Source of the DNA: Streptomyces collinus Tu 365
GTDB lineage: Bacteria; Actinomycetota; Actinomycetes; Streptomycetales; Streptomycetaceae
Reading direction: 5' to 3'
Length of the DNA stretch: 64,000 nucleotides
Assembly: GCF_000444875.1 (NCBI RefSeq)
Contig: NC_021985.1
Span: 6,530,170-6,594,169, forward strand
How positions within the stretch are numbered: the stretch's first letter is position 1; each line of letters starts with the position of its first letter. Below the pieces are notes generated by a model. It was not told where the DNA came from. It did not search any database and was given only the letters and a program-made list of their open reading frames with translations. Both the position numbers and the translations under genes were made by a program. Below, piece after piece: positions 19,188 to 27,018 of this stretch.

Positions 19188-19919
19188 ATGAGCGACGACG
19201 CCCCCACCACCGAGCCCGGCAGGATCCCGAACAAGGGCAAGCTGGCCAAGGACCTCAACGAGGTCATCCGCTACACGCTGTGGTCCGTCTTCAGGCTGAA
19301 GGACGTGCTGCCCGAGGACCGCGCCGGTTACGCCGACGAGGTCCAGGAGCTGTTCGACCAGCTCGCCGCCAAGGACGTGACGATCCGCGGGACTTACGAC
19401 GTCTCCGGTCTGCGCGCCGACGCCGACCTCATGATCTGGTGGCACGCGGAGACCGCCGACCAGCTCCAGGAGGCGTACAACCTCTTCCGCCGCACCCGGC
19501 TCGGCCGCGCGCTGGAGCCGGTCTGGTCGAACATGGCGCTGCACCGCCCGGCCGAGTTCAACCGCTCGCACATCCCGGCGTTCCTCGCCGACGAGACGCC
19601 CCGCAACTACGTGAGCGTCTACCCCTTCGTACGCTCCTACGACTGGTACCTCCTGCCCGACGAGGATCGCCGCCGCATGCTCGCCGACCACGGCAAGATG
19701 GCCCGCGGCTACCCGGACGTGCGCGCCAACACGGTCGCCTCGTTCTCGCTCGGCGACTACGAGTGGGTCCTGGCCTTCGAGGCCGACGAGCTGTACCGCA
19801 TCGTCGACCTCATGCGCCACCTGCGCGGCTCCGAGGCCCGCCGGCACGTCCGCGAGGAGGTCCCGTTCTACACCGGCCGCCGCAAGTCGGTCGCGGACCT
19901 GGTCGCCGGCCTGGCCTAG
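19188..19919 (+). CDS. chdC: Coproheme decarboxylase (HemQ)
   Basis: A 243-residue member of the chlorite-dismutase-like family. It converts coproheme to haem b by H2O2-dependent decarboxylation of two propionates, the last step of the coproporphyrin-dependent pathway. Conserved strings are NEVIRYTLWSVFR near the N-terminus, YDVSGLRADADLMIWW, PFVRSYDWYLLP (the catalytic Tyr region), MLADHGKMARGYPDVRANTVASFSLGDYEWVLAFE with the proximal His region, and MRHLRGSEARRHVREEVPFYTGRR. ATG at 19188 has AGGGGA just upstream. It is co-transcribed with cgoX. Confidence 0.95.
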   Translation: MSDDAPTTEPGRIPNKGKLAKDLNEVIRYTLWSVFRLKDVLPEDRAGYADEVQELFDQLAAKDVTIRGTYDVSGLRADADLMIWWHAETADQLQEAYNLFRRTRLGRALEPVWSNMALHRPAEFNRSHIPAFLADETPRNYVSVYPFVRSYDWYLLPDEDRRRMLADHGKMARGYPDVRANTVASFSLGDYEWVLAFEADELYRIVDLMRHLRGSEARRHVREEVPFYTGRRKSVADLVAGLA

Positions 19920-19957
19920 CCGCACCGGTCCCCGACGACCTCCCCGGGACCCGCCCC

Positions 19958-21589
19958 TCAGGACTTGCCCTTCAGGGAGTCCCGTGAGGGGTGTCCCGCG
20001 GTGTGGCGGGCCGGGGTCTCGGGCCTCGGCTCCGGGTGCGGCGCGCAGGCAGCGCGCCGGCCCGGGACCCGGCCCTCCAGCAGGTAGGCCTCCATGTGGG
20101 CGTTGACGCACGCGTTGGGGCCGCCCCCGAGCCCGTGCGCGCCCGCGTCCCGCTCGGTCACCAGCACCGAGCCGGCCAGCCGCCGGTTCATCTCCAGCGC
20201 GCCCGCGTACGGCGTGGCCGCGTCCCGCTCGGCCGCCAGGATCAGCACCGGGGGCAGCTCGCCGGGCCCGGTCCGCACGTCCAGCGGCCGCTGCCGGGGG
20301 GCGGGCCAGTAGGCGCACGGCAGGTTCATCCAGACGTTGTCCCAGGTCTCGAAGGGCGCCACGCGCGCCAGCCGGGTGTTGTCGCGGTCCCACACCTTCC
20401 AGGCCGTGGGCCAGGCCGCGTCGTTGCACTCGACGGCCGTGTAGACCGCGGTGCCGTTCTCCGCCGCCGCGGCCGTCTCCGGGCCCGGCACGGCAAGCCG
20501 GACCAGCGGCTTCGCGTCGCCCTTCAGATAGGCCGCGAGCGCCGCGGCCCGGCTCGGCCAGTAGTCGTCGTAGTACCCGGCGGTGAGGAACACGCCCTGC
20601 AGCTGGCCCGGTCCGACCTTCCCGCCCGCCGCTTGGCGGGCCAGCCGGTCGCGCGCGGTGTCGTAACTGCGCTGCACCTGGGCCGCGGTGCGGCCGAGCC
20701 GGTAGACGTCGTCGTGCCGGGCGATCCACTCCCGGAAGTCCGCCCAGCGGTCCTCGAACGCGGCCGACTGGTCGAGGTTGTCGCGGTACCAGACCTTCTC
20801 CGGGTCCGGGTCCACCGCCGAGTCCAGCACCATCCGCCGTACGTGCGAGGGGAACAGCGTCGCGTAGAGCGCGCCGAAGTAGGTGCCGTACGAGGCCCCG
20901 ACGAAGGTCAGCCGGTCCTCGCCCAGCGCGGCCCGCAGGACGTCCAGGTCGCGGGCGTTGTTGAGCGAGTTGTAGAAGCGCAGCCCGGCGCCCGAGCGGC
21001 GGGCGCAGCCGCGCGCGTACGCCCGGGCCTCGGCGACGCGCTGCTTCTTGTACTCCGCGGAGGGGTGCGTCGGGGACTGGGTGGGGGCCCGGTAGAAACG
21101 CCTGGGGTCCACGCAGGACAGCGGCGCCGAGTGCTCCACCCCGCGCGGGGCGTAGCCGATCAGGTCGTAGGCGGCGGCGATCCGCTGCCACCCCGGCAGC
21201 GCGCCGATCAGCGGGAAGGCCATGCCGGAGGCGCCCGGGCCGCCCGGGTTGTAGACGAGGGCGCCCTGCCGCGGCACCTTGCGCTTGCTGTTGTGCGGGT
21301 CCCGGTGGGTGGCCGGGATCCGGCTGACGGTCAGTCTGATCTGCCGGCCGTCGGGGTGGGCGTAGTCCAGGGGCACGCTCACCGTGCCGCACTTCAGGAT
21401 GTCGGGCGCGCCCAGGTCGGCGGGGCACGCGCCGAAGTCGACGCCCGCGGCGCGGGCCCGGGCGGCGGCCACGGCCGCCCCGCGCGGCTCGGCGGCGCCC
21501 GGCAGTCCGGGGCTGCCGCCCGCCGGGGCCGCGGCCAGGGTGGTCACCAGCAAGGACCCGGCGGCCGTGTACAGGGCGGCAGCTCTCAT
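19958..21589 (-). CDS. Secreted alpha/beta-hydrolase, tripeptidyl aminopeptidase-like
   Basis: A 543-residue exported hydrolase of the Streptomyces SlpD/Tap family (peptidase S33-like). The N-terminal signal MRAAALYTAAGSLLVTTLAAAPAGG directs secretion. QGALVYNPGGPGASG is the oxyanion region, TFVGASYGTYFGALYATLFP holds the nucleophile Ser (G-x-S-x-G), and PPVLILAAERDAATPY and ERDAGAHGLGGGPNACV hold the acid and His. A C-terminal TAP-like domain is present. ATG at 21589 has AAGGGA 7 bases upstream; starts further upstream would hide the signal peptide. It probably removes N-terminal peptides from secreted proteins or feeds on extracellular peptides. Confidence 0.85.
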   Translation of the reverse strand: MRAAALYTAAGSLLVTTLAAAPAGGSPGLPGAAEPRGAAVAAARARAAGVDFGACPADLGAPDILKCGTVSVPLDYAHPDGRQIRLTVSRIPATHRDPHNSKRKVPRQGALVYNPGGPGASGMAFPLIGALPGWQRIAAAYDLIGYAPRGVEHSAPLSCVDPRRFYRAPTQSPTHPSAEYKKQRVAEARAYARGCARRSGAGLRFYNSLNNARDLDVLRAALGEDRLTFVGASYGTYFGALYATLFPSHVRRMVLDSAVDPDPEKVWYRDNLDQSAAFEDRWADFREWIARHDDVYRLGRTAAQVQRSYDTARDRLARQAAGGKVGPGQLQGVFLTAGYYDDYWPSRAAALAAYLKGDAKPLVRLAVPGPETAAAAENGTAVYTAVECNDAAWPTAWKVWDRDNTRLARVAPFETWDNVWMNLPCAYWPAPRQRPLDVRTGPGELPPVLILAAERDAATPYAGALEMNRRLAGSVLVTERDAGAHGLGGGPNACVNAHMEAYLLEGRVPGRRAACAPHPEPRPETPARHTAGHPSRDSLKGKS

Positions 21590-21748
21590 CGCGTATCCCT
21601 TCGGTGCGCGGCGGCGATGGCACTGCTGCCACGGCCCGGCGGTCACAGAAGGGATGTTTCGTTCGGCGCGCGGTGAAGGCAAGCACCGCCCGGCGGGTGT
21701 CGCCTCAATGCCCCCTGTGCGCGGGCCGCCGTGCGCCCGGGCGCGGTC

Positions 21749-22534
21749 TCAGGGCCGCCAGGGCTGGTCGCGGTGGGTGAAGGCGGCGCGCAGTTCCGGC
21801 TCGCCGATCGCGCGTATCCCGCGCACGGCGACGGAGGTGAGGAAGGACCGTTCGTCGCCGGAGCGGGGCGCGCGCCGGGGCAGCGCTCCGAGCAGCCGCT
21901 GACCGGCGGGCGAGGCCCAGCGCGAGTACGGGTGCGTCTCGACCCGGGCGATGGCCAGGCAGCTCAGGCTCAGGACGAGGGGCAGCGCGAACCACAGGGC
22001 GAGCAGCGGGCGCGGCATCCCGCTCTGACCGGGCATCAGCAGCGCGGTGAGGGCGAGCGCGGGCACGGCCAGGGCGGCGGCGCGGACCTGCCGGATGCCG
22101 GATGCCACGGTGGACCCCACGCCCTCGGGGACCGCGAGCCCCGCCCGCACCAGACGGTCGGCGAGCCCGCGGACGGCGTCGGCACCGGCCGCGGCGGCCC
22201 GTACCGGAGCGATCCGCGACTGGCCCTCGGGGCCGATCGCCCCTATGACCGACTGCTCCATCTCGTCGCGGCCGCGCGGGTCCACGACCGTGGCCCAGCC
22301 GGTGTGCGCGAGCAGCAGCCGCCGCTGCCGGGCCATGGACACCATGGTCACGTCGGCGACCCGCGCCGGCCCGCCGGACAGGAACGCGGTCTCGTACAGG
22401 GTGAGTTCGTGTCCGCGTTCCACGGCCGGGCCGTCCGTGTCGGCGGCCGCGGAGCGAACGGCGGCCAGGCACAGCCGGGTACACGCGACACCGGCGAACG
22501 CCCAGGCCAGTAGCAGCAGAAGGACCCAGAACAT
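21749..22534 (-). CDS. TIGR04222-type membrane protein
   Basis: A 261-residue protein. It has an N-terminal transmembrane helix (MFWVLLLLLAWAFAGVACTRLC), then the core HELTLYETAFLSGGPARVADVTMVSMARQRRLLLAHTGW, and two further hydrophobic helices near residues 155-195. The LYE-x-AFL-x-GGP string is the mark of TIGR04222 proteins. As I recall, many of these end in Gly/Cys-rich tails; this one does not and ends FTHRDQPWRP. ATG at 22534 is preferred to 22585 because the helix starts there. It lies two genes from a DUF692 enzyme, which is why the pairing deserves attention. Confidence 0.7.
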   Translation of the reverse strand: MFWVLLLLLAWAFAGVACTRLCLAAVRSAAADTDGPAVERGHELTLYETAFLSGGPARVADVTMVSMARQRRLLLAHTGWATVVDPRGRDEMEQSVIGAIGPEGQSRIAPVRAAAAGADAVRGLADRLVRAGLAVPEGVGSTVASGIRQVRAAALAVPALALTALLMPGQSGMPRPLLALWFALPLVLSLSCLAIARVETHPYSRWASPAGQRLLGALPRRAPRSGDERSFLTSVAVRGIRAIGEPELRAAFTHRDQPWRP

Positions 22535-22631
22535 GACGTGTTTTCTATGCCAGGGGCCACGAAAACGCCATGCCCTGTTCACCATCCGGACCGAGCGTCG
22601 CTCTCCCGTGACGCTCCGCCCCGGCCGCGGC

Positions 22632-23345
22632 TCAGGACGGCGAGGGCTCGACCGGGACCGCGGAGCCGGGGTCGACGACCGGGGGCGTGGGCACGGCGGA
22701 CGGGGGCGTGGCGAGGTCCCGGGCCAGTGCGGAGAAGTCGACGTACCCGGTCGCCTCCAGCACCTTGATGTGGTCCAGCACGGTCGCGTTGGCGTCGTCG
22801 GCCAGGTCGCGGACCAGCGAGTTCTGGGTACCGGCGCGGACCTGGGCGACGAGCGAGAACACCCGGCCGTGCGCGAGGCGCAGGATGTCCGCGAACCGCC
22901 GGTCGAACTCCTGGCCCCTGGCGGCGCGCAACGTGGCGAGCCACTGCCGCTGCTGGTCGTTGGGCTGGTTCGGCAGGGGGATGCCGAGCTGGGAGGCGAC
23001 GGTGCGGTCGTGCGCGTCGAGGGTGGTGTGCCCGTTCACCAGGTGGTGGCCGGCGTCCCGCACGGCCTGGGTGCTCCCCCTGGTCTCCGCGAGCTCGCCG
23101 GCGGGCAGCTCCCACAGGCCGGCCAGCCTGACCTTGGTGACGAAGTCCCGGTCCTGCGCGGACAGCGGGCCGTACGGGGTCGTCACGGTGGGGTCGCTCA
23201 GGACGTTCGCGCCGGCCGCGTCCGGCCGGTCGGCGTACGACCAGAGGGGGAAGAGCAGCGCCGCGGCGGTCGCCGCGAGGGCCGCGATGATGAGCCCGGT
23301 TCCGTTGAAGATGCCTCGGCCCTTGACGGGGGGTCGCGGTCGCAT
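22632..23345 (-). CDS. DUF4142 domain protein, membrane-anchored
   Basis: A 237-residue protein with a single N-terminal membrane helix (GTGLIIAALAATAAALLFPLW). An extracytoplasmic helical DUF4142 domain (ferritin-like four-helix type) follows: LSAQDRDFVTKVRLAGLWELPAGELAETRGSTQAVRDAGHHLVNGHTTLDAHDRTVASQLGI. The C-terminal 30 residues are Pro/Val-rich. His residues in the second helix (GHHLVNGH) are typical of the family, whose function is unknown. ATG at 23345 has GGAGG 6 bases upstream. The gene lies between the DUF692 gene and the TIGR04222 gene on the same strand. Confidence 0.8.
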   Translation of the reverse strand: MRPRPPVKGRGIFNGTGLIIAALAATAAALLFPLWSYADRPDAAGANVLSDPTVTTPYGPLSAQDRDFVTKVRLAGLWELPAGELAETRGSTQAVRDAGHHLVNGHTTLDAHDRTVASQLGIPLPNQPNDQQRQWLATLRAARGQEFDRRFADILRLAHGRVFSLVAQVRAGTQNSLVRDLADDANATVLDHIKVLEATGYVDFSALARDLATPPSAVPTPPVVDPGSAVPVEPSPS

Positions 23346-23465
23346 GGTGCCTCCTGCTCCGCACGCCGGGGGTGCTGACGGGTGCGGGCTTGGCATAGTA
23401 CTGGGGGCGCCGGCGGTGCCCGGAACGGCACCGGCCGGTTCACGGCCGGCGAGCGGGCGGGCGAC

Positions 23466-23529
23466 GCCCTCCGCACTGCCCCCCGATGCCCTCCGCGCTG
23501 CCCCCAATGCCCTCCGCGCTGCCCCCGTT
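23466..23529. repeat. Three tandem 21-22 bp repeats upstream of the DUF4142 gene
   Basis: The unit GCCCTCCGCGCTGCCCCCAAT appears three times (starts at 23466, 23488, 23509; the first copy is one base longer) with few changes. The array lies in the 210-bp gap between the DUF692 stop and the DUF4142 start. It could reflect strand slippage or an mRNA structure. Confidence 0.6.
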
Positions 23530-23555
23530 GCCCCCCCGCGGTGCCCCGGGGGTGC

Positions 23556-24974
23556 TCAGCCCCGCCGCAGCAGCACCCGTGCCCGGGCCGCCAGGCCACG
23601 GGGCCGGGGGGCGGGCCCCGAGCGGTCCAGCCACCACCGGCGCAGCTCCCGCCGGGCCCGCGCGTCCGCGGGCCTGCCGACCTTCAGCAGGTGGCCGGCG
23701 AAGTCCAGTGCGTCCCGCCGGTACCCGCCGGTCATCGGGCGGACCCGCGCGTAGGCGAGGAACGCCTCCCGGTAGCCCTCGCCGAGGATCACCGGCAGCT
23801 CGGGGGCGACCTTCGCCACCACGCCCGCCCGCTTCGCGGTGAGCGCCCGCGCCTGCACCCCGAGGCGCACCCGGTCGAACCCCTCCGGCACCGGTGTCCC
23901 GGCCACCAGGGCGGACAGCACGGCCGCCTGGCCGACCCCGAGCCGCTGCCGGGCACCCGCCGCAGCCAGTACGTCGACGGCGCCGGCTCCGGCCCCCGCC
24001 GTGACCTCGGCGGCGGTACCGTCGGCGACGGCCGCCCCCACCGCGCACGTGGTCGTGAGCGCCGCGGGAGAGGGGGGCCCGGCGCAGGGCGCGGGTGTGG
24101 TCGCCCCGGCGGGGGCCGGCGGCGCGGCCGGGAGTGGCCCGGCCAGGGAGGAGCCCCTCGACACGGCCCCCCGGATCGTCTCCAGCTCCCGCTCCAGCGC
24201 CGCCGGTGCGGGGAAGTCGTCGTCGCGCTCCAGCAGGACGCCGGGGGGCGTCACCCGGGCCGCGAGGCCGGTGAGGATGTCGAGGACCGGGCGCGGCACG
24301 GGGTGCGCGTGGCTGTCGTGCCAGACGCCGTCACGTTCGACGCCGCCCGCGACATGCACGTAGGCGAGCGCGTCCAGGGGCAGCGCGGCGAGCGCCTCGG
24401 CCGGGTCCTCGCCCCGGTTGACGTGGTTGGTGTGCAGGTTGGCCACGTCGATGAGCAGCCGTACGCCCGTCCGCTCGACCAGCTCGGCCAGGAACTGCCC
24501 CTCGGTCAGCTCCTCGCCCGGCCAGGAGAACAGGGCGGCGATGTTCTCCAGGGCCAGCGGCACCGGCAGCGCCTCCTGCGCGATCCGCACGTTCTCGCAG
24601 AGCACGTCGAGCGCGTCCCGGGTGCGGGGCACGGGCAGCAGGTGGCCCGCCTCCAGGTGCGGGGAGGCGGTGAGCGCGCCGCCCGCCCGTACGAACGCGA
24701 TGTGCTCGGTGACCAGCGGGGCGCCGAGCGCCTCCGCGCGCTCGGCGAGCGCCGTCAGCCGGTCCTGGTCGGGCCGGTCGGCGCCGCCGAGGCCCAGGGA
24801 GACGCCGTGCGGGATCACGGTCACCCCCCGCTCGCGCAGCCGCAGCAGCGGCTCCGGGAGGTGTCCGGGGCAGATGTTCTCCGCGACCACCTCCACCCAC
24901 TCGACGCCCGGCATGCGCTCCACGGCGTCCGCGATCTCCGGCCGCCAGCCGATCCCCGTGCCCAGTCGCCGCAT
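23556..24974 (-). CDS. DUF692 (MNIO) enzyme fused to a partner-like C-terminal domain
   Basis: A 472-residue protein. Residues 1-270 are a DUF692 TIM barrel with the metal-ligand pattern of multinuclear non-haem iron enzymes (MbnB, TglH): VIPHGVSLGLGG (His56), LVTEHIAF (His91), LALENIA (Glu143, Asn144), LLIDVANLHTNHVN (Asp176, Asn179, His184), YVHVAGG (His207), WHDSHAHPV (Asp220, His222, His224) and LLERDDDFP (Glu249). MNIOs oxidatively rework Cys or Asp/Asn residues of ribosomal peptides. After an Ala/Pro-rich linker (about 270-330) comes a helical domain, LPVILGEGYREAFLAYARVRPMTGGYRRDALDFAGHLL, resembling the DUF2063/MbnC partner. ATG at 24974 has a GGGGCGGAG site. The substrate is unknown. 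Confidence 0.82.
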   Translation of the reverse strand: MRRLGTGIGWRPEIADAVERMPGVEWVEVVAENICPGHLPEPLLRLRERGVTVIPHGVSLGLGGADRPDQDRLTALAERAEALGAPLVTEHIAFVRAGGALTASPHLEAGHLLPVPRTRDALDVLCENVRIAQEALPVPLALENIAALFSWPGEELTEGQFLAELVERTGVRLLIDVANLHTNHVNRGEDPAEALAALPLDALAYVHVAGGVERDGVWHDSHAHPVPRPVLDILTGLAARVTPPGVLLERDDDFPAPAALERELETIRGAVSRGSSLAGPLPAAPPAPAGATTPAPCAGPPSPAALTTTCAVGAAVADGTAAEVTAGAGAGAVDVLAAAGARQRLGVGQAAVLSALVAGTPVPEGFDRVRLGVQARALTAKRAGVVAKVAPELPVILGEGYREAFLAYARVRPMTGGYRRDALDFAGHLLKVGRPADARARRELRRWWLDRSGPAPRPRGLAARARVLLRRG

Positions 24975-25075
24975 GACTCCGCCCCCCTCGGTCGAATGAC
25001 GGGGGTATGGCCCCGGCCGGCGGCCCCGAACCCTCACGGGGCCGCCTTCAGAGCAACATTTGAGGTTGCGGCGTC

Positions 25076-25792
25076 CTACCGCAGCGCGGGGTGGTCGGCG
25101 ACCACGGTGCAGGAGCCGGGCGCGATCTCCGTGAAGCCCGCGTCCCGGACCACGGGCAGTCCGCCGCCCGTCAGCCCGGCCCAGTCGGCAGGGTCGGCGG
25201 TCCGTACGGCCAGCGGGAAGCCCGCCTCGCGCCAGGCGGTGCGCTGCTCGCCGGACAGCGCCCACCAGGCGAGCTGGGCGCCGTGGCCCGCCTGCGCCAT
25301 CGCCTTGCCGGCGGACATGTCCAGGTCCGGGTTCAGCCACAGCACGGGCTGTGCCCGGTCGGGCCCGGCGGGCGGTTCGGGGTCGTCCAGCTCGGTGCCC
25401 GACACCTGGAGCTTCGCCAGGTCCTTGGGCCAGCCGTCCAGCGGCACCGGCGGGAAGACCCGCACCTCGGCCGACTTCCCGGTCACCGTGATCCCGGGCA
25501 GCGCCTCGGCCCGCCGCCACTCGGCGCCCCTGGCCCGCCGCACCACCTTGCGGATCCGGGCGTCCTCCCAGTCCCGCACGGCGGCGGCCCACTCGCCGTC
25601 GCCGGCGGCGCGCGCGTCGCCGAGCAGCAGGAGCACGGCCCGGGCGGCCGTCTCCAGCGCGTCGGTACGGGCCGGCGGGGCGCTCCGCTCGATCCGCACC
25701 ACGAGGGGCAGCACGAACTGCGGCGCCTCGTCGCGGGAGTGGCGCTCGGTCTGGAAGGGGCTGTCGCCCGGGGACGTGGGAACTCGGCTCAC
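25076..25792 (-). CDS. Pth2-like peptidyl-tRNA hydrolase family protein
   Basis: A 238-residue soluble protein. The C-terminal half contains LDMSAGKAMAQAGHGAQLAWWAL, matching the active-site helix of archaeal/eukaryotic-type Pth2 (usually K-x-K-x-x-A-Q-x-x-H), and later DAGFTEIAPGSCTVVADHPALR, like the Pth2 ending. The N-terminal 120 residues (LETAARAVLLLLGDARAAGDGEW) are an extra helical region. Pth2 releases peptides from peptidyl-tRNA, but bacteria already have Pth1, so the true role is uncertain. GTG at 25792 is used, without a clear ribosome-binding site. Confidence 0.65.
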   Translation of the reverse strand: MSRVPTSPGDSPFQTERHSRDEAPQFVLPLVVRIERSAPPARTDALETAARAVLLLLGDARAAGDGEWAAAVRDWEDARIRKVVRRARGAEWRRAEALPGITVTGKSAEVRVFPPVPLDGWPKDLAKLQVSGTELDDPEPPAGPDRAQPVLWLNPDLDMSAGKAMAQAGHGAQLAWWALSGEQRTAWREAGFPLAVRTADPADWAGLTGGGLPVVRDAGFTEIAPGSCTVVADHPALR

Positions 25793-25853
25793 AGCAGCCC
25801 ACCCTAAGGGGCGCCGCGCCCACCGCCCCCGGCCGGTCCGGGAGCGGGCGGGG

Positions 25854-26057
25854 TCACCCCGAGCACGCGGTGCGCTGCGCCTCCTGCCACTCGCACACCG
25901 GGCACAGCGTGATCCCCTTGTACGAGTCCGGGTACTCCGTCGGCTCCCGGCACAGCACGCACGCGGCGTACGGCGGGCCGTCGGCCCTCGAGGGCCGGGT
26001 CGTCCCGGCGATCGAGCAGTAGGTCGCGTCGGCCGTCCCGTCGTCGTGGTCGCTCAT
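25854..26057 (-). CDS. Small Cys-rich protein with two CxxC pairs
   Basis: A 67-residue protein with six Cys: one near residue 14 (TYCSIAG), then CVLC, then CPVC, and a last one three residues from the end (TACSG). The two CxxC pairs spaced about 16 residues apart look like a zinc ribbon. It lies upstream of the Pth2-like and DUF692 genes on the same strand. Function is unknown. A structural zinc site is the simplest reading, but as a small Cys-rich product near an MNIO it is also a candidate modification substrate. ATG at 26057 has a weak ribosome-binding site. Confidence 0.6.
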   Translation of the reverse strand: MSDHDDGTADATYCSIAGTTRPSRADGPPYAACVLCREPTEYPDSYKGITLCPVCEWQEAQRTACSG

Positions 26058-26082
26058 GCCCCCAAGGGTAGGGCGGTGACGG

Positions 26083-26955
26083 TCACCGGTGGCCGTTCGT
26101 CTCGGCGATCAGCTCGGAGACCTTCACGAAGCGGTAGCCCTGCTTGCGCAGTTCCGGGACGACCGCGCGGACCACCCGCTCGGTGGTCGGGGCGGCGCTG
26201 CGGGTGCAGTGCATGACGACGACCGAGCCGGGTTTCACGCCGTCCAGCACCTGCCGCCGGACCGCGTCGGCGTCCGTGGCGAAGGCGTCGCCGCTCACCA
26301 CGTCCCACTGCACGGCGGTGACGCCGACCGCGCTGAGCGCGCGCAGCGCCTGGCGGTCGTAGCAGCCGCCGGGGAAGCGGAAGTACGGCAGCGGGTGCGG
26401 CACGCCCGCCTTGCGCAGGGAGGCGTAGGCGCGTTCGACGTCCTGGCGCATGCGGCCGGCGCCGACGGTCGGCAGGCCGTAGCAGTCGCTGGTGAACGCG
26501 TAGTGGCTGTAGGAGTGGTTGGCGACCTCGAACTGCGGGTCGTGGCCGAGGGAGCGGGCCTGCGCCGGGTACTGGTCGGCCCACCGGCCGGTCATGAAGA
26601 CGGTGGCCGGCACCTTCAGGGTGCGCAGGGTGCCGATGAGGTCCGGGTTGTCGAAGTGCTCGCCCGAGGCGGCCCGTGGGCCCTGGTCGGCGGTCATGTC
26701 GGCGTCGAAGGTCAGCGCGACGGTCTTGCCGCGGTCGCGCGGACCGTGCTCGAAGACCGGCGTCAGACCGCCCGGGCCCGGGGTGAGCACCGCGGGGTGC
26801 GAGGCGGACGGGGAGGCGGAGGCGGCGGGCCTGGCGTGGGCGGGCCGCGCCGGGCCGGAGGTGCCCGCGCTGCCGCAGGCGGCGAGGGCCGCGCCGAGCG
26901 CGCAGACGGCGGTGGCACGGCGTACATGGCGGAGACGGCGTACTGGTGCAATCAC
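26083..26955 (-). CDS. Polysaccharide deacetylase lipoprotein
   Basis: A 290-residue exported lipoprotein: signal peptide with lipobox ALAAC near residue 27, an Ala/Pro/Ser linker, then a NodB-type carbohydrate-esterase-4 domain. Visible motifs are TVALTFDADMTADQ (catalytic Asp and metal Asp), EVANHSYSHYAF (the His-x-x-x-His metal pair), YFRFPGGCYDRQAL, AVQWDVVSGDAF and SVVVMHC. CE4 enzymes remove N-acetyl groups from peptidoglycan, chitin or related polymers outside the membrane. GTG at 26955 gives the complete signal peptide. An AT-rich segment (26960-27000) just upstream is the likely promoter. Confidence 0.88.
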   Translation of the reverse strand: MIAPVRRLRHVRRATAVCALGAALAACGSAGTSGPARPAHARPAASASPSASHPAVLTPGPGGLTPVFEHGPRDRGKTVALTFDADMTADQGPRAASGEHFDNPDLIGTLRTLKVPATVFMTGRWADQYPAQARSLGHDPQFEVANHSYSHYAFTSDCYGLPTVGAGRMRQDVERAYASLRKAGVPHPLPYFRFPGGCYDRQALRALSAVGVTAVQWDVVSGDAFATDADAVRRQVLDGVKPGSVVVMHCTRSAAPTTERVVRAVVPELRKQGYRFVKVSELIAETNGHR

Positions 26956-27018
26956 CGTACGAAAGTAAGACTTAATTACTGGTTATCGGGCGATATGACC
27001 TGTGGCGCGGCGTCATCG

